Part shown: piece after piece, positions 54,151 to 62,715 of the stretch
Numbering within the stretch: the stretch's first letter is position 1
Layout: every line of letters starts with the position of its first letter
Assembly: GCA_019745415.1 (NCBI GenBank)
Contig: JAIETF010000040.1
Span: forward strand, 51,725 to 115,724
Reading direction: 5' to 3'
Source: Candidatus Obscuribacterales bacterium
GTDB lineage: Bacteria > Cyanobacteriota > Vampirovibrionia > Obscuribacterales > Obscuribacteraceae
DNA length: 64,000 bases
Made by a program: the position numbers and the translations under genes
Notes under the pieces: model-generated
Told to the model about the DNA's origin: nothing
The model's input: the letters and a program-made list of their open reading frames with translations, nothing else
Databases searched by the model: none

Positions 54151-54206
54151 TTCTTCGACCCCTTAGCCTTTAACTCTTTACTGTCTATCTAAACTTGCTC
54201 TAGAAA

Positions 54207-54404
54207 TTAGCCCTTAACGGCTTCTTTCTCGGTCATGATGGTGAGCATCTGCGCCAGCTCTTTCTTAGTTGTACGGATTCTGGCGGGATTCTCCAGCTTT
54301 CTCATCGCCAGTTGGAATCTCAGTTCCACCAGGCTCTTTCTAGCTTCGTCAATGCGACCGGTGAGCTCTTCTTTGGAAAGCTCTCTCAATTCCTTGACTT
54401 TCAT
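54207..54404 (-). CDS. rpmC: Ribosomal protein L29
   Basis: From ATG 54404 the protein has 65 residues, beginning [14 protein letters not shown] and containing 'LVELRFQLAMRKLENPARIR', the L29 signature. The longer open frame upstream overlaps rplP and is not coding. The start overlaps the rplP stop by one base (TAATG). Confidence 0.96.
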   Translation of the reverse strand: MKVKELRELSKEELTGRIDEARKSLVELRFQLAMRKLENPARIRTTKKELAQMLTIMTEKEAVKG

Positions 54405-54826
54405 TATTTGGCACCTCCGGCGTGTCTTTCGACAACACGACACTTGACCGGCAATTTCTGCGCGGCTAGTTCGAGGGCATGGTGAGCATCTTTTTGAGCC
54501 ACACCAGACATTTCGAACATGACACGACCGGTCTTGACCACGGCTACCCAAAACTCAGGGTTACCTTTTCCGGAACCCATACGGGTTTCAGCCGGCTTTT
54601 TAGAGACCGACTTGTCCGGGAATACGCGGATCCACATTTTGCCGCCGCGTCTTACACTTCTCACCATGGCTTTACGAGCGGCTTCAATCTGACGGGAAGT
54701 GATCCAGGCGGGCTCCAGAACTTGTAGTCCGTAGTCGCCGAATTGCACCTCGACGCCTCTGGATTCAGCGCCACACATTCTGCCACGCTGATGCTTGCGA
54801 TATTTGGTTCGCTTGGGCATTAGCAT
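54404..54826 (-). CDS. rplP: Ribosomal protein L16
   Basis: The 140-residue protein begins [17 protein letters not shown], as in most L16 proteins, and has '[15 protein letters not shown]' and '[22 protein letters not shown]'. It organises the A site and peptidyl-transferase surroundings. AGG precedes the ATG. Confidence 0.98.
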   Translation of the reverse strand: MLMPKRTKYRKHQRGRMCGAESRGVEVQFGDYGLQVLEPAWITSRQIEAARKAMVRSVRRGGKMWIRVFPDKSVSKKPAETRMGSGKGNPEFWVAVVKTGRVMFEMSGVAQKDAHHALELAAQKLPVKCRVVERHAGGAK

Positions 54827-54831
54827 TGTTC

Positions 54832-55578
54832 TTAACCTGCCTTCCTGGATCTACGACCAGACTTGACGGGACCTCTCGCTTCGCGAGAGCCCTCTTGGGA
54901 ACGCTCAGACTGAGACTTGATATTGGGCGGAGACCATTGGCCGGGCTCGAGTTCACCTCTGAATACCCAAACTTTGACTCCGATGATGCCCATGAGAGTG
55001 GTGGCTTCAGCGGTGGCATAGTCGATGTCGGCGCGCAGAGTCTGCAGCGGAATACGACCTTCTTTAGCCCACTCGGTTCTGGCGATTTCAGCACCGCCGA
55101 GACGGCCGGCCACCATGATCTTGACGCCGACAGCTCCGGCGCGCATGCAACGTTGCATAGCTTGCTTCATGGCGCGACGGAAAGCCACACGTTTCTCAAG
55201 TTGCTGCGCTATGGATTCAGCCACCAGCTTAGCTTCGAGATCGACGCGATTGACTTCAAGAATGCTTATTTTCACATCCAGACCAGGGCGGTTAATCATG
55301 CCGCGAATTTTGGCGCTCAAGGTTTCGATACCAGCGCCGCCCTTGCCTACTACTACACCGGGACGAGCAGTGAAGATTTCAATTTGAATCTGATCCGCTT
55401 TTCTAGAAATGTCTACTTTAGAGACACCGGCACCGGCGAGTTCCTTCTTAAGGAAGGTTCTGATTCTGTGGTCTTCCTCGATAAGCGGTGCGACGTCTTT
55501 CTTATTGACAAACCAATTAGAAGACCAGCCCCGGTGTATACCGACGCGGAAACCAACAGGATTTACTTTCTGACCCAA
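54832..55578 (-). CDS. rpsC: Ribosomal protein S3
   Basis: The 248-residue protein begins '[18 protein letters not shown]', contains the KH domain ('[14 protein letters not shown]') and '[26 protein letters not shown]'. The C-terminal about 35 residues are Arg/Ser-rich. S3 forms part of the mRNA entry helicase. Confidence 0.98.
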   Translation of the reverse strand: MGQKVNPVGFRVGIHRGWSSNWFVNKKDVAPLIEEDHRIRTFLKKELAGAGVSKVDISRKADQIQIEIFTARPGVVVGKGGAGIETLSAKIRGMINRPGLDVKISILEVNRVDLEAKLVAESIAQQLEKRVAFRRAMKQAMQRCMRAGAVGVKIMVAGRLGGAEIARTEWAKEGRIPLQTLRADIDYATAEATTLMGIIGVKVWVFRGELEPGQWSPPNIKSQSERSQEGSREARGPVKSGRRSRKAG

Positions 55579-55618
55579 CTTACTAGCTCCTCTAAATAAG
55601 ATGCTTACCGGTTACTGA

Positions 55619-55966
55619 CTAAATATCGGACAATTTGAGTGTGATGTGGCTGGAACGCTTGAGGATGGGATAAGCCCGTCCTCTGGCGCGAGGCTGGAAG
55701 CGCTCCATGGTCGGACCCTGGTCGCAGAAAGCCTCTACCACTTTGAATTTGTCCGCTTCCCCTTCGGAAACCGGATTCTGCTCGGAGTGTACGAGATTGG
55801 ATACGGCCGAGTGCAGAAGCTTTTCGACCACGCGGGCGGCTTCGTAAGGCATAAATCTCAGCATCACACGAGCTTTGCCTACTTCCTTACCGCGAATCTC
55901 ATTGACTACACGGCGCACCTTACGCGGTGACATGCGTATCCATTTTGCGCAAACTTTGCTTTCCAT
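55619..55966 (-). CDS. rplV: Ribosomal protein L22
   Basis: The 115-residue protein has 'RMSPRKVRRVVNEIRGKEV' and ends with the tunnel-loop motif 'GPTMERFQPRARGRAYPILKRSSHI'. It lines the nascent peptide exit tunnel. Confidence 0.98.
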   Translation of the reverse strand: MESKVCAKWIRMSPRKVRRVVNEIRGKEVGKARVMLRFMPYEAARVVEKLLHSAVSNLVHSEQNPVSEGEADKFKVVEAFCDQGPTMERFQPRARGRAYPILKRSSHITLKLSDI

Positions 55967-55971
55967 GAGAC

Positions 55972-56253
55972 TTAACCCCTTTTGGCAGCTTTATCACCGC
56001 CGGCGTGACCCTTGAAATGTCTGGTGAGCGCGAACTCTCCGAGACGATGACCGATCATCTGTTCTGTAACATAGACAGGAACATGTTTGCGGCCGTTGTA
56101 TACAGCGATGGTGTGACCAATCATTTCGGGCACTATCATCGATGCGCGCGACCAAGATTTGATGACGCGTTTGTCGCCCTTTTTGTTCATATCCTCAACT
56201 TTTTTGATGAGAGAGGGATGAACGAACGGTCCCTTTTTAAGCGATCGAGACAC
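55972..56253 (-). CDS. rpsS: Ribosomal protein S19
   Basis: The 93-residue protein begins '[19 protein letters not shown]' and has '[25 protein letters not shown]' and '[13 protein letters not shown]'. Standard S19. Confidence 0.98.
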   Translation of the reverse strand: MSRSLKKGPFVHPSLIKKVEDMNKKGDKRVIKSWSRASMIVPEMIGHTIAVYNGRKHVPVYVTEQMIGHRLGEFALTRHFKGHAGGDKAAKRG

Positions 56254-56262
56254 AGTATCCTC

Positions 56263-57093
56263 CTACTTGGTTCTGCGCTTGACGATGAAACGACTTGAAG
56301 TCTTATGCTTGCCGCGACGGGTCTTGTAACCCATTGCCGGTTTGCCCCACGGAGTCTGAGGCTTGCCGCCGATAGGAGACTTGCCTTCGCCACCACCGTG
56401 CGGGTGGTCGACAGCGTTCATAACAACGCCGCGGTTGGTCGGTTTGATACCCATCCAGCGCTTGCGACCGGCTTTGCCGAGACGCACGTTTTTAGCATCA
56501 GGGTTGCTGAGCTGACCGATGGTGGCCATACATTCCATGTGCACCATGCGCATCTCACCGGAGGGCAGACGCAGGGTGGCATACTTGCCTTCTTTGGCGA
56601 GAAGCTGAATCTGAGCGCCGGCAGAGCGACCAAGCTGACCACCTTTGCCGAGGGTCAGTTCAACGTTGTGAACCATAGTACCCAAGGGGATGGCACGCAG
56701 AGGAAGAGCATTGCCGTTCTTGATTTCAGCAGCCGGTCCGGACATAACTTTGTCGCCGACCTTAACGCCGAGAGGGGCAAGAATATAACGTTTTTCACCG
56801 TCTACATACTGCACCAGAGCGATGCGGCAGTTACGATTGGGATCGTACTCAACGGTTTTGATTTCGCCGGGTACATCGTGCTTATCGCGTTTGAAATCGA
56901 TGACACGGTAGGCTTTTTTGTGACCGCCGCCTTTATGTCTGACGGTCAGGCGCCCCTGGTTGTTGCGACCACCGGTCGACTTGAGGGGGCGAAGCAGGCT
57001 TCTTTCGGGCTTGTCTGTCGTGATCTCCGAAAAATCGGCGAGCGACATATTGCGTCGTCCTGCTGAGGTTGGGTTCACTTTGCGGGTAGGCAT
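56263..57093 (-). CDS. rplB: Ribosomal protein L2
   Basis: The 276-residue protein has '[26 protein letters not shown]', '[12 protein letters not shown]' and the catalytic-region '[21 protein letters not shown]'. L2 is needed for subunit association and peptide bond formation. Confidence 0.98.
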   Translation of the reverse strand: MPTRKVNPTSAGRRNMSLADFSEITTDKPERSLLRPLKSTGGRNNQGRLTVRHKGGGHKKAYRVIDFKRDKHDVPGEIKTVEYDPNRNCRIALVQYVDGEKRYILAPLGVKVGDKVMSGPAAEIKNGNALPLRAIPLGTMVHNVELTLGKGGQLGRSAGAQIQLLAKEGKYATLRLPSGEMRMVHMECMATIGQLSNPDAKNVRLGKAGRKRWMGIKPTNRGVVMNAVDHPHGGGEGKSPIGGKPQTPWGKPAMGYKTRRGKHKTSSRFIVKRRTK

Positions 57094-57155
57094 TTTCTTT
57101 TCCTATGAGTTCTTTTGAAGAGCCTTCAATTTCCCTTAACTGTGGGAGCTCTCTC

Positions 57156-57461
57156 CTAAGCGGAGAACAACTCCAGCGGTTCACCAGATATGGTGACTAT
57201 CGCTTTCTTGCTATCTTTCGGGGCGCGTCCATGACGCTTGCTTCTTCTGAAGCGGCCGCGTATAGCAGATGTATTTACCGAGACAATCTCGCTCTTGGAC
57301 TTGGGATAAAGTTCTTTGAGGATTTGCTCGAGCGCCTGGGCGATTTCCACCTTGTTGGCGTTTTTGGCGACTTCGAAGGTGTACTGCCCTTTTTCCATCT
57401 GAGCAGCAGATTTCTCTGTGATCAGCGGACGAATGATGATTTCAGAATGTCTTTTATTCAT
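57156..57461 (-). CDS. rplW: Ribosomal protein L23
   Basis: The 101-residue protein has 'IIRPLITEKSAAQMEKGQYTFEVAKNANKVEIAQALE' and 'KRHGRAPKDSKKAIVTI', the L23 pattern, and sits at the exit tunnel where trigger factor and SRP dock. Confidence 0.97.
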   Translation of the reverse strand: MNKRHSEIIIRPLITEKSAAQMEKGQYTFEVAKNANKVEIAQALEQILKELYPKSKSEIVSVNTSAIRGRFRRSKRHGRAPKDSKKAIVTISGEPLELFSA

Positions 57462-57464
57462 CTC

Positions 57465-58310
57465 TTAAGCGTCCTTCTTAGTCTGGGCTGATTTTTTAGC
57501 AGGAGCTGCACCATCGGCCTTAGTTGCTTTTTTGGCCGGCTTTTCTTCGCCAGACTTGGCGGCTTTCTTGGGCGCTTCAGCTTTCTCCTTAGCCGGAGCT
57601 TTCTCAGCTTTCGCCTTCACAGCTTTCTCGGCAGGAGCTTTTTCCTTCACCGGAGCAGCAGCGCCTTCGCTCTTGCAAGACTTGAAGCGTGTGTTGATAA
57701 CTTCAAGAGTGCGAACGTCGGTGAGCAACACTTCATGGTGAAGCAAATCTTTTACGTTGAGGTTGGAAGCACGGATTACTTTCACACCCTCGATATTGCG
57801 AGCAGCCAACTCGACTTTGGCGCAGGTCTCGCAAGCATAGTCGAGCACTACCAGTACTTTCTTCTCGCAAAGACCGAGGTCTTTGAGAATCTGACAGAAC
57901 TGCTTTGTTTTGGCTTCTTTGAGACCATCGAAATTCTCGACGATTACGAGATTCTCGGCGCGAGCGGCAAGAGCTGATTTGAGTGCCAGCACTCTCATCT
58001 TCTTGGGCATCGAAATGGAATAATCGCGGGGCTTGGGACCGAAAGTCACACCGCCGCCGGCCCAGAGAGGCGAACGGATGGAACCAGCGCGGGCGCGACC
58101 GGTACCTTTTTGACGCCAAGGCTTGCGTCCACCACCGGAAACTTCGGAACGAGTTTTGGTGGAGGCATTGCCTCTTCTAGCATTGGCGAGCTGTCTGACC
58201 AGAGCACTGTGCATAACGCCCTGATTAGGCTCGATGGCGAAGACTTCATCAGCGAGATTTACTTCGCTGAGCTTCTTACCTTTGAGATCTACTACTTGCG
58301 CGGATGTCAT
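57465..58310 (-). CDS. rplD: Ribosomal protein L4 with a Lys/Ala-rich C-terminal tail
   Basis: Residues 1-205 are L4: 'HSALVRQLANARRGNASTKTRSEVSGGGRKPWRQKGTGRARAGSIRSPLWAGGGVTFGP' features in order and 'LLHHEVLLTDVRTLEVI'. L4 lines the tunnel and, in E. coli, represses the S10 operon. The last about 70 residues are a Lys/Ala/Glu/Pro histone-H1-like tail absent from typical L4 (about 205 residues). Confidence 0.97.
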   Translation of the reverse strand: MTSAQVVDLKGKKLSEVNLADEVFAIEPNQGVMHSALVRQLANARRGNASTKTRSEVSGGGRKPWRQKGTGRARAGSIRSPLWAGGGVTFGPKPRDYSISMPKKMRVLALKSALAARAENLVIVENFDGLKEAKTKQFCQILKDLGLCEKKVLVVLDYACETCAKVELAARNIEGVKVIRASNLNVKDLLHHEVLLTDVRTLEVINTRFKSCKSEGAAAPVKEKAPAEKAVKAKAEKAPAKEKAEAPKKAAKSGEEKPAKKATKADGAAPAKKSAQTKKDA

Positions 58311-58330
58311 TTTTCTTCTCTCTTACTGAT

Positions 58331-58975
58331 TTAGTTCCACTTGGTTTTGGAAGGAGTGACAACAACAAGACCCCCATCACAGCCAGGGATGGATCCCTTG
58401 ACCAAAAGGAGGCCCTTTTCGGTGTCTACTTTTACAACTTTGATGCGGCGAGCACAGGTATTGTCGTCGCCCATATGACCCGGCATGTGCAATCCACGGA
58501 AAACACGACCGGGAGTGGTGCCGGCGCCGATTGAACCCATAGAGCGGTGGAATTTAGAACCATGGCTCATCGGTCCGCGGCCGGCGTTATAACGTTTGAT
58601 AGTGCCCTGGAAGCCTTTACCAATGGAACGTCCACGAACATCCACACGCATTCCAGCTGAGAGAATCTCTTCTACTTTTAGAGCTTCGCCGACATTGTAA
58701 GCACAAGCATCGTTGCACTTCAGTCTGAACTCTTTGAGAGGCTGCATGGGAGCCAATTCTTTCTTTTTGAAGCCGCCCAGCTCAGGTTTATTGAGCTTCT
58801 TCTCGGCAACTTTGAAGCCGCCCACTTGGACAGCCTGGTAGCCATGCTTATCTTTAGTCTTCACTTCGGTGACGATATTGTCGCCCAGCTTGACCACGGT
58901 GACGGGAACAGCCAGGCCGTTCTCATCGAACACCTGAGTCATTCCAACTTTTTTGCCCATTACGCCTAATGTCAT
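58331..58975 (-). CDS. rplC: Ribosomal protein L3
   Basis: The 214-residue protein has 'MGKKVGMTQVFDENGLAVPVTVV', 'GKGFQGTIKRYNAGRGPMSHGSKFHRSMGSIGAGTTPGRVF' features and 'MPGHMGDDNTCARRIKVV'. It nucleates 50S assembly. A 92-base gap separates it from rpsJ. Confidence 0.98.
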   Translation of the reverse strand: MTLGVMGKKVGMTQVFDENGLAVPVTVVKLGDNIVTEVKTKDKHGYQAVQVGGFKVAEKKLNKPELGGFKKKELAPMQPLKEFRLKCNDACAYNVGEALKVEEILSAGMRVDVRGRSIGKGFQGTIKRYNAGRGPMSHGSKFHRSMGSIGAGTTPGRVFRGLHMPGHMGDDNTCARRIKVVKVDTEKGLLLVKGSIPGCDGGLVVVTPSKTKWN

Positions 58976-59067
58976 CGTCTGTTCCTTTTAAATCTCTATG
59001 CTTTGCGCTTTTCGTGCTCTCTTCTGGAGCTATACAAAAAGCATTACTGCCTAAGAGTTTTACTTCT

Positions 59068-59421
59068 TTAGAGTTTTACTTCTATATCCACACCAGCCGG
59101 GAGATCGAGACGCATAAGAGCGTCGGCGGTGGTGGGAGTGGGATCGTTTATATCGATCAATCTCTTGTGCACTCTGATTTCGAAGTGCTCACGAGACTTT
59201 TTGTCTACGTGGGGTGAACGCAATACGCAATAGACGCGCTTTTTGGTCGGCAGTGGCACGGGTCCGCTGACGGTAGCCCCGGTGCGCTTGGCTGTATCGA
59301 CAATCTGATCAGAAGACTTATCGAGCAGCCTGTGGTCGTAAGACTTCAAACGGATTCTGATACGCTGCACTTTTGCTGTACCTTGTGCACCTTCGGTCTT
59401 TTGGTTTTTGGCACGTGCCAT
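59068..59421 (-). CDS. rpsJ: Ribosomal protein S10 (NusE)
   Basis: From ATG 59421 the protein has 117 residues: a short Lys/Gln-rich extension, then '[18 protein letters not shown]', '[41 protein letters not shown]'-type S10 signatures. The longer frame to 59529 runs into the leader and is not S10-like. S10 is also a NusB partner in antitermination. First gene of the supercluster. Confidence 0.97.
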   Translation of the reverse strand: MARAKNQKTEGAQGTAKVQRIRIRLKSYDHRLLDKSSDQIVDTAKRTGATVSGPVPLPTKKRVYCVLRSPHVDKKSREHFEIRVHKRLIDINDPTPTTADALMRLDLPAGVDIEVKL

Positions 59422-59966
59422 TTCGTCTGTCACTCCCTGGTTCTTACTAGAACTTCCTAGAACATATCTTTTGCTCGTCTTTTGAATATCGCGAGACAGG
59501 GCGCAAGATTCCGCACAACTGAAACTCATCCAGAACCTCTCGCTTCAAGTCCGAACATTAAGCTCGTCTTATAATCGAGGGCGGCACGGGATGACCGTTC
59601 CAGCGAACGAACCACACATTGTACATATAAGACATAGTCGCTCAGAGTAAATTTATCTCACCTTTTGATGTCAAGCACCCTTTGCTTATCTTCGACCTTG
59701 ATTGGTACAGTCAAAAGCCTTACCAATATAGGCTTTCGGCGCTCGCAATCAGAACCGAAAAGCCCGATGAGAAAAAAACGTCAACTTTAACAACTGCAAC
59801 ACAAGAGCCAGCTTGAGTTTCAGCCAAGTGGACAGACGCAGCGAACTCAACAAAGCCTTAATAATTGTCATTTTTCGACTTTATATATGTATACAGCTGA
59901 AGAGCAAGAAAATTACAACTAAAATATAGACTGCTCTCACTAAGCTCTTACTAAGTAGATCAAGAA
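59422..59966. other. 545-bp divergent intergenic region, rpsJ versus TPR gene
   Basis: No gene is supported. It holds the S10 promoter candidate (59646-59674) and a leader of roughly 200 bases before rpsJ. A small hairpin GTTCT-AGTA-AGAAC (minus strand) lies near the rpsJ ribosome binding site, and a hairpin AAAGCCT/AGGCTTT lies at 59714-59736. On the plus strand, TTGTCA (59865) with TGTATA (59888) is a weak promoter candidate for the TPR gene. Confidence 0.7.
59646..59674 (-). promoter_or_regulatory. Sigma70-type promoter for the S10 cluster
   Basis: On the minus strand TTGACA (59674-59669) and TTTACT (59651-59646) are separated by 17 bases. The predicted start is about 220 bases upstream of rpsJ. 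Confidence 0.55.
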
Positions 59967-60893
59967 TTGAACAAGCCGATTCTCATTACAATCATAACCA
60001 TGTCCTTGATAGTCGTTCTCGCTCTGCTGGCTTCGGTAGTCTACCTAACCAGTGAAAGTCAAAGACAAGGAGGTAGCGACCATAGCTCAATTAGCCATAA
60101 ATTGGAAAGCCGGAGCAAACCAGCTCAAGTTTATGAGTTTATGGAAGAGTCCGCTCTAGACGCAGTGGAAGACAAAGAGTATGACGCCGCAGTCGGTATC
60201 TTGTCAGCAATGCGCCCCTTGGCCAGAGGCTTTGCTGACAAGAAAAGGTATCTCGAATGCACAGAGAAACTAGCCGACCTCTATCTTGACAAAACCGAGA
60301 GCTATCTAAGAGCAAGTGAACTCTTCAATGAACTCTTGCGGGAAAAAAAAGAGAGCGGCAGTCCCAGTGAACTAGCTTCACTTAAACTTCGGCTTGGTAA
60401 AGCAGCAATAGGAAACGGTTCTTACCAAGAAGCAAAAAAAATACTGCAGGAGACCCTTGGCAAAATCACCGCCACTGGTGACAAGAAATTAGAAGCGGAA
60501 TGCAACTACAGCATCGCCGACGCCATAATGTATCTACACGACTGGCAAGCAGCAATGCCTTATGCGGAGAAGGCTCTGGACATTCTTTTGAAGAACCCTC
60601 AATTAGGCGATAAGTTGGAGCTGGCTAAATACTATCAAGAGCTAGGCCTGTGCAAATTTCAAATAGGAAGACTGGTTGAAGCGGCCGACCTTCTAGAAAA
60701 GTCTGTCGCACTCTCAAAAGAGGGAGGCAGGACCGAAGCAGATTTGGTTGCCGACCTGCGCGATCTGGCATGGCTTTATCTCAGTATGGGCGATAAAGAA
60801 AAATCCAAAAGCTATCTTGAGAAAGTAGCTGAGCTGGAGAGTTCCGAAAGTTCAGAAAGCACACCGGAAGCTTACATCTTGCGAAGATTCTAA
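59967..60893 (+). CDS. Membrane-anchored TPR protein
   Basis: The 308-residue protein has an N-terminal signal anchor (residues about 5-27) followed by about six TPR units ('ASLKLRLGKAAIGNGSYQEAKKIL', 'ELGLCKFQIGRLVEAADLLEKSVAL'). It would face the periplasm. The start is TTG at 59967, or ATG at 60000 which would shorten the anchor. It lies alone on the plus strand between rpsJ and tuf. Function unknown. Confidence 0.78.
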   Translation: MNKPILITIITMSLIVVLALLASVVYLTSESQRQGGSDHSSISHKLESRSKPAQVYEFMEESALDAVEDKEYDAAVGILSAMRPLARGFADKKRYLECTEKLADLYLDKTESYLRASELFNELLREKKESGSPSELASLKLRLGKAAIGNGSYQEAKKILQETLGKITATGDKKLEAECNYSIADAIMYLHDWQAAMPYAEKALDILLKNPQLGDKLELAKYYQELGLCKFQIGRLVEAADLLEKSVALSKEGGRTEADLVADLRDLAWLYLSMGDKEKSKSYLEKVAELESSESSESTPEAYILRRF

Positions 60894-60902
60894 ATAAAGA
60901 AA

Positions 60903-60938
60903 AGAGAGGTCGGATTGCTCCGACCTCTCTCTTTTTAA
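60903..60938. terminator. Bidirectional terminator between the TPR gene and tuf
   Basis: A 12-bp perfect stem (AAGAGAGGTCGGA region pairing with TCCGACCTCTCT) with a four-base loop is flanked by a T tract on the plus side and TTTTCTTTATTT on the minus side, so it can serve both converging genes. Confidence 0.85.
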
Positions 60939-60950
60939 CTCTGTTCGCAA

Positions 60951-62135
60951 TTAGGCGATGATGCTGGCTACAACACCGGCGCCTACGGTACGTCCGCCTT
61001 CGCGGATGGCGAATCTCATACCTTCTTCAACGGCTACGGGCTGAATCAATTCAACGTCCATAGCAACGTTGTCACCAGGCATAACCATCTCAACGCCGGC
61101 AGGCAGAGTGATGGAACCGGTCACGTCGGTTGTACGGATGTAGAACTGCGGTCTGTAACCAGGGAAGAACGGGGTGTGACGTCCGCCTTCTTCTTTCGAG
61201 AGAACGTAGACTTCAGCCTTGAACTTGGTGTGGGGCTTGATGGAACCAGGCTTGGCGAGCACTTGACCGCGCTCGATCATGGTTTTGTCTACGCCGCGCA
61301 GAAGGATACCGACGTTATCACCGGCGATACCGGAGTCGAGGGTCTTCTGATACATTTCAACACCGGTAACGGTGGTTTTGCGAGTTTCTTGCAGACCGAC
61401 GATTTCAACTTCGTCGCCGACTTTAACTTGTCCGCGCTCGATACGACCAGTGGCAACGGTGCCACGACCGGTGATGGAGAACACGTCTTCAACAGCGAGC
61501 AAGAACGGTTTGTCGATTTCGCGCTCGGGGGTAGGGATGTAAGCGTCGATAGCTTTCATAAGCTCGAGTACGGCTTCTTCAGCTTTAGCATCGCCTTCCA
61601 AGCACTTCAAGGCAGAACCGCGAATGAAGGGGATTTTGTCGCCGGGGAAGTTGTACTTGTCGAGCAATTCGCGAGCTTCCATTTCGACGAGGTCGAGAAG
61701 CTCAGGATCGTCAACCATGTCGCACTTATTGAGGAATACGACGATGTGGGGTACGCCTACCTGACGGGCGAGCAGGATGTGCTCACGGGTCTGGGGCATA
61801 GGACCGTCGGAGGCGGAAATAACCAAAATGGCTCCGTCCATCTGAGCGGCACCGGTGATCATGTTTTTGATGTAGTCAGCGTGACCAGGACAGTCTACGT
61901 GGCTATAGTGACGATTGTCGGTTTCGTATTCAACGTGAGCGGTGTTGATGGTGATACCACGTGCTTTCTCTTCGGGAGCAGCGTCGATCTCATCGTACTT
62001 TTTAGCTTTCGCTTGACCTTTCTTAGCGAGGGTCATTGTGATAGCGGCTGTGAGCGATGTTTTGCCATGATCAACGTGGCCGATCGTTCCAACGTTCACG
62101 TTTGGCTTGTTGCGTTCAAACTTTTGACGGGCCAT
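60951..62135 (-). CDS. tuf: Elongation factor Tu
   Basis: The 394-residue GTPase delivers aminoacyl-tRNA to the ribosome. G1 'GHVDHGKT', G2 'RGITINT', G3 'DCPGHADY', G4 'NKCDM' and G5 'SALK' are present, followed by the two beta-barrel domains ending '[12 protein letters not shown]'. It is the last gene of a tRNA-tRNA-tRNA-tuf operon, 68 bases after tRNA-Thr(GGU). Confidence 0.98.
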   Translation of the reverse strand: MARQKFERNKPNVNVGTIGHVDHGKTSLTAAITMTLAKKGQAKAKKYDEIDAAPEEKARGITINTAHVEYETDNRHYSHVDCPGHADYIKNMITGAAQMDGAILVISASDGPMPQTREHILLARQVGVPHIVVFLNKCDMVDDPELLDLVEMEARELLDKYNFPGDKIPFIRGSALKCLEGDAKAEEAVLELMKAIDAYIPTPEREIDKPFLLAVEDVFSITGRGTVATGRIERGQVKVGDEVEIVGLQETRKTTVTGVEMYQKTLDSGIAGDNVGILLRGVDKTMIERGQVLAKPGSIKPHTKFKAEVYVLSKEEGGRHTPFFPGYRPQFYIRTTDVTGSITLPAGVEMVMPGDNVAMDVELIQPVAVEEGMRFAIREGGRTVGAGVVASIIA

Positions 62136-62203
62136 CCTCTTCTACTCTCCTTAATTAACGCGGTAATGGCATTTCTTGAATTAGATCAAGACCCTAAAAA
62201 AAA

Positions 62204-62278
62204 TGGAGCCCATGACGAGATTTGAACTCGTGACCTCCCCCTTACCAAGGGGGTGCACTACCACTGTGCTACATGGGC
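62204..62278 (-). tRNA. tRNA-Thr (GGT anticodon)
   Basis: The minus strand gives a complete cloverleaf: acceptor GCCCATG/CATGGGC, anticodon stem CCCCC/GGGGG with loop TTGGTAA, T-stem ACGAG/CTCGT. The discriminator is U and the 3' CCA is encoded. Confidence 0.95.
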
Positions 62279-62394
62279 GCGCATCTATTATGTATGGACT
62301 CTTCCGGAGTCCTTAGATTCTCCAGTTTTTCTTATGGATCTAGATTGCTTGCATCCGGCTAAGATGCAAAATTTGCTCTTTCAAGCAAAAAGTT
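62279..62394 (-). other. 116-bp spacer between tRNA-Tyr and tRNA-Thr(GGT)
   Basis: No tRNA is found here, although many bacteria have a tRNA-Gly at this place in the operon. Three short hairpins are visible: GGACT/AGTCC, GCATC/GATGC and TTGCT/AGCAA, which may mark processing sites or remnants. Confidence 0.5.
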
Positions 62395-62477
62395 TGGGCG
62401 GAGCTGGATTCGAACCAGCGTAGGCTTGCGCCAACGAGTTTACAGCCCGTCTCCTTTAGCCACTCGGACATCCGCCC
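62395..62477 (-). tRNA. tRNA-Tyr (GTA anticodon)
   Basis: The 83-base minus-strand cloverleaf has acceptor GGGCGGA/TCCGCCC, anticodon loop CTGTAAA and a long class II variable arm, as expected for bacterial tRNA-Tyr. CCA is not encoded; AAC follows the discriminator A. Confidence 0.95.
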
Positions 62478-62480
62478 ATA

Positions 62481-62552
62481 AGCCGGTGATGGGATTCGAA
62501 CCCGCAACCTACGGTTTACAAAACCGTTGCTCTACCGTTGAGCTACACCGGC
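62481..62552 (-). tRNA. tRNA-Thr (TGT anticodon)
   Basis: The minus strand gives acceptor GCCGGTG/CACCGGC and anticodon stem ACGGT/ACCGT with loop TTTGTAA. The T-stem GCGGG/CCCAT has a G-U and a C-A mismatch. CCA is not encoded. It is the first gene of the operon. Confidence 0.9.
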
Positions 62553-62590
62553 AAGCGCGCAAGGTCACCCATGCACGAGACAAGAATCAG

Positions 62591-62620
62591 ATTCTACATA
62601 ACTGAATTTCATCGTGTCAA
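62591..62620 (-). promoter_or_regulatory. Strong sigma70-type promoter of the tRNA-tuf operon
   Basis: On the minus strand TTGACA (62620-62615) and TAGAAT (62596-62591) are 18 bases apart. The predicted start lies about 30 bases before the first tRNA. Confidence 0.75.
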
Positions 62621-62715
62621 ACAGAAGCCCGTGAACGCGGCTGTCTCGCTACAGGAACTTAATATAATTTTTGTAACGAAGATTGCTTTACAACCCGGTC
62701 TACAAACAAGAGTTC

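Noticed and set aside
54405..54551. N-terminal extension of L29 (49 residues)
   Set aside because: The extension is Cys/Arg-rich, overlaps rplP in another frame and does not resemble L29; the ATG at 54404 gives the standard length.
56305..57066. Long plus-strand open frame opposite rplB
   Set aside because: It is an antisense shadow of a strongly conserved ribosomal gene.
59422..59529. 36-residue N-terminal extension of S10
   Set aside because: It is not S10-like and lies in the leader region; the ATG at 59421 gives a normal S10 start.
61176..62225. Long plus-strand open frame opposite tuf
   Set aside because: It is a shadow of the highly biased tuf codons; no known protein features and no ribosome binding site.
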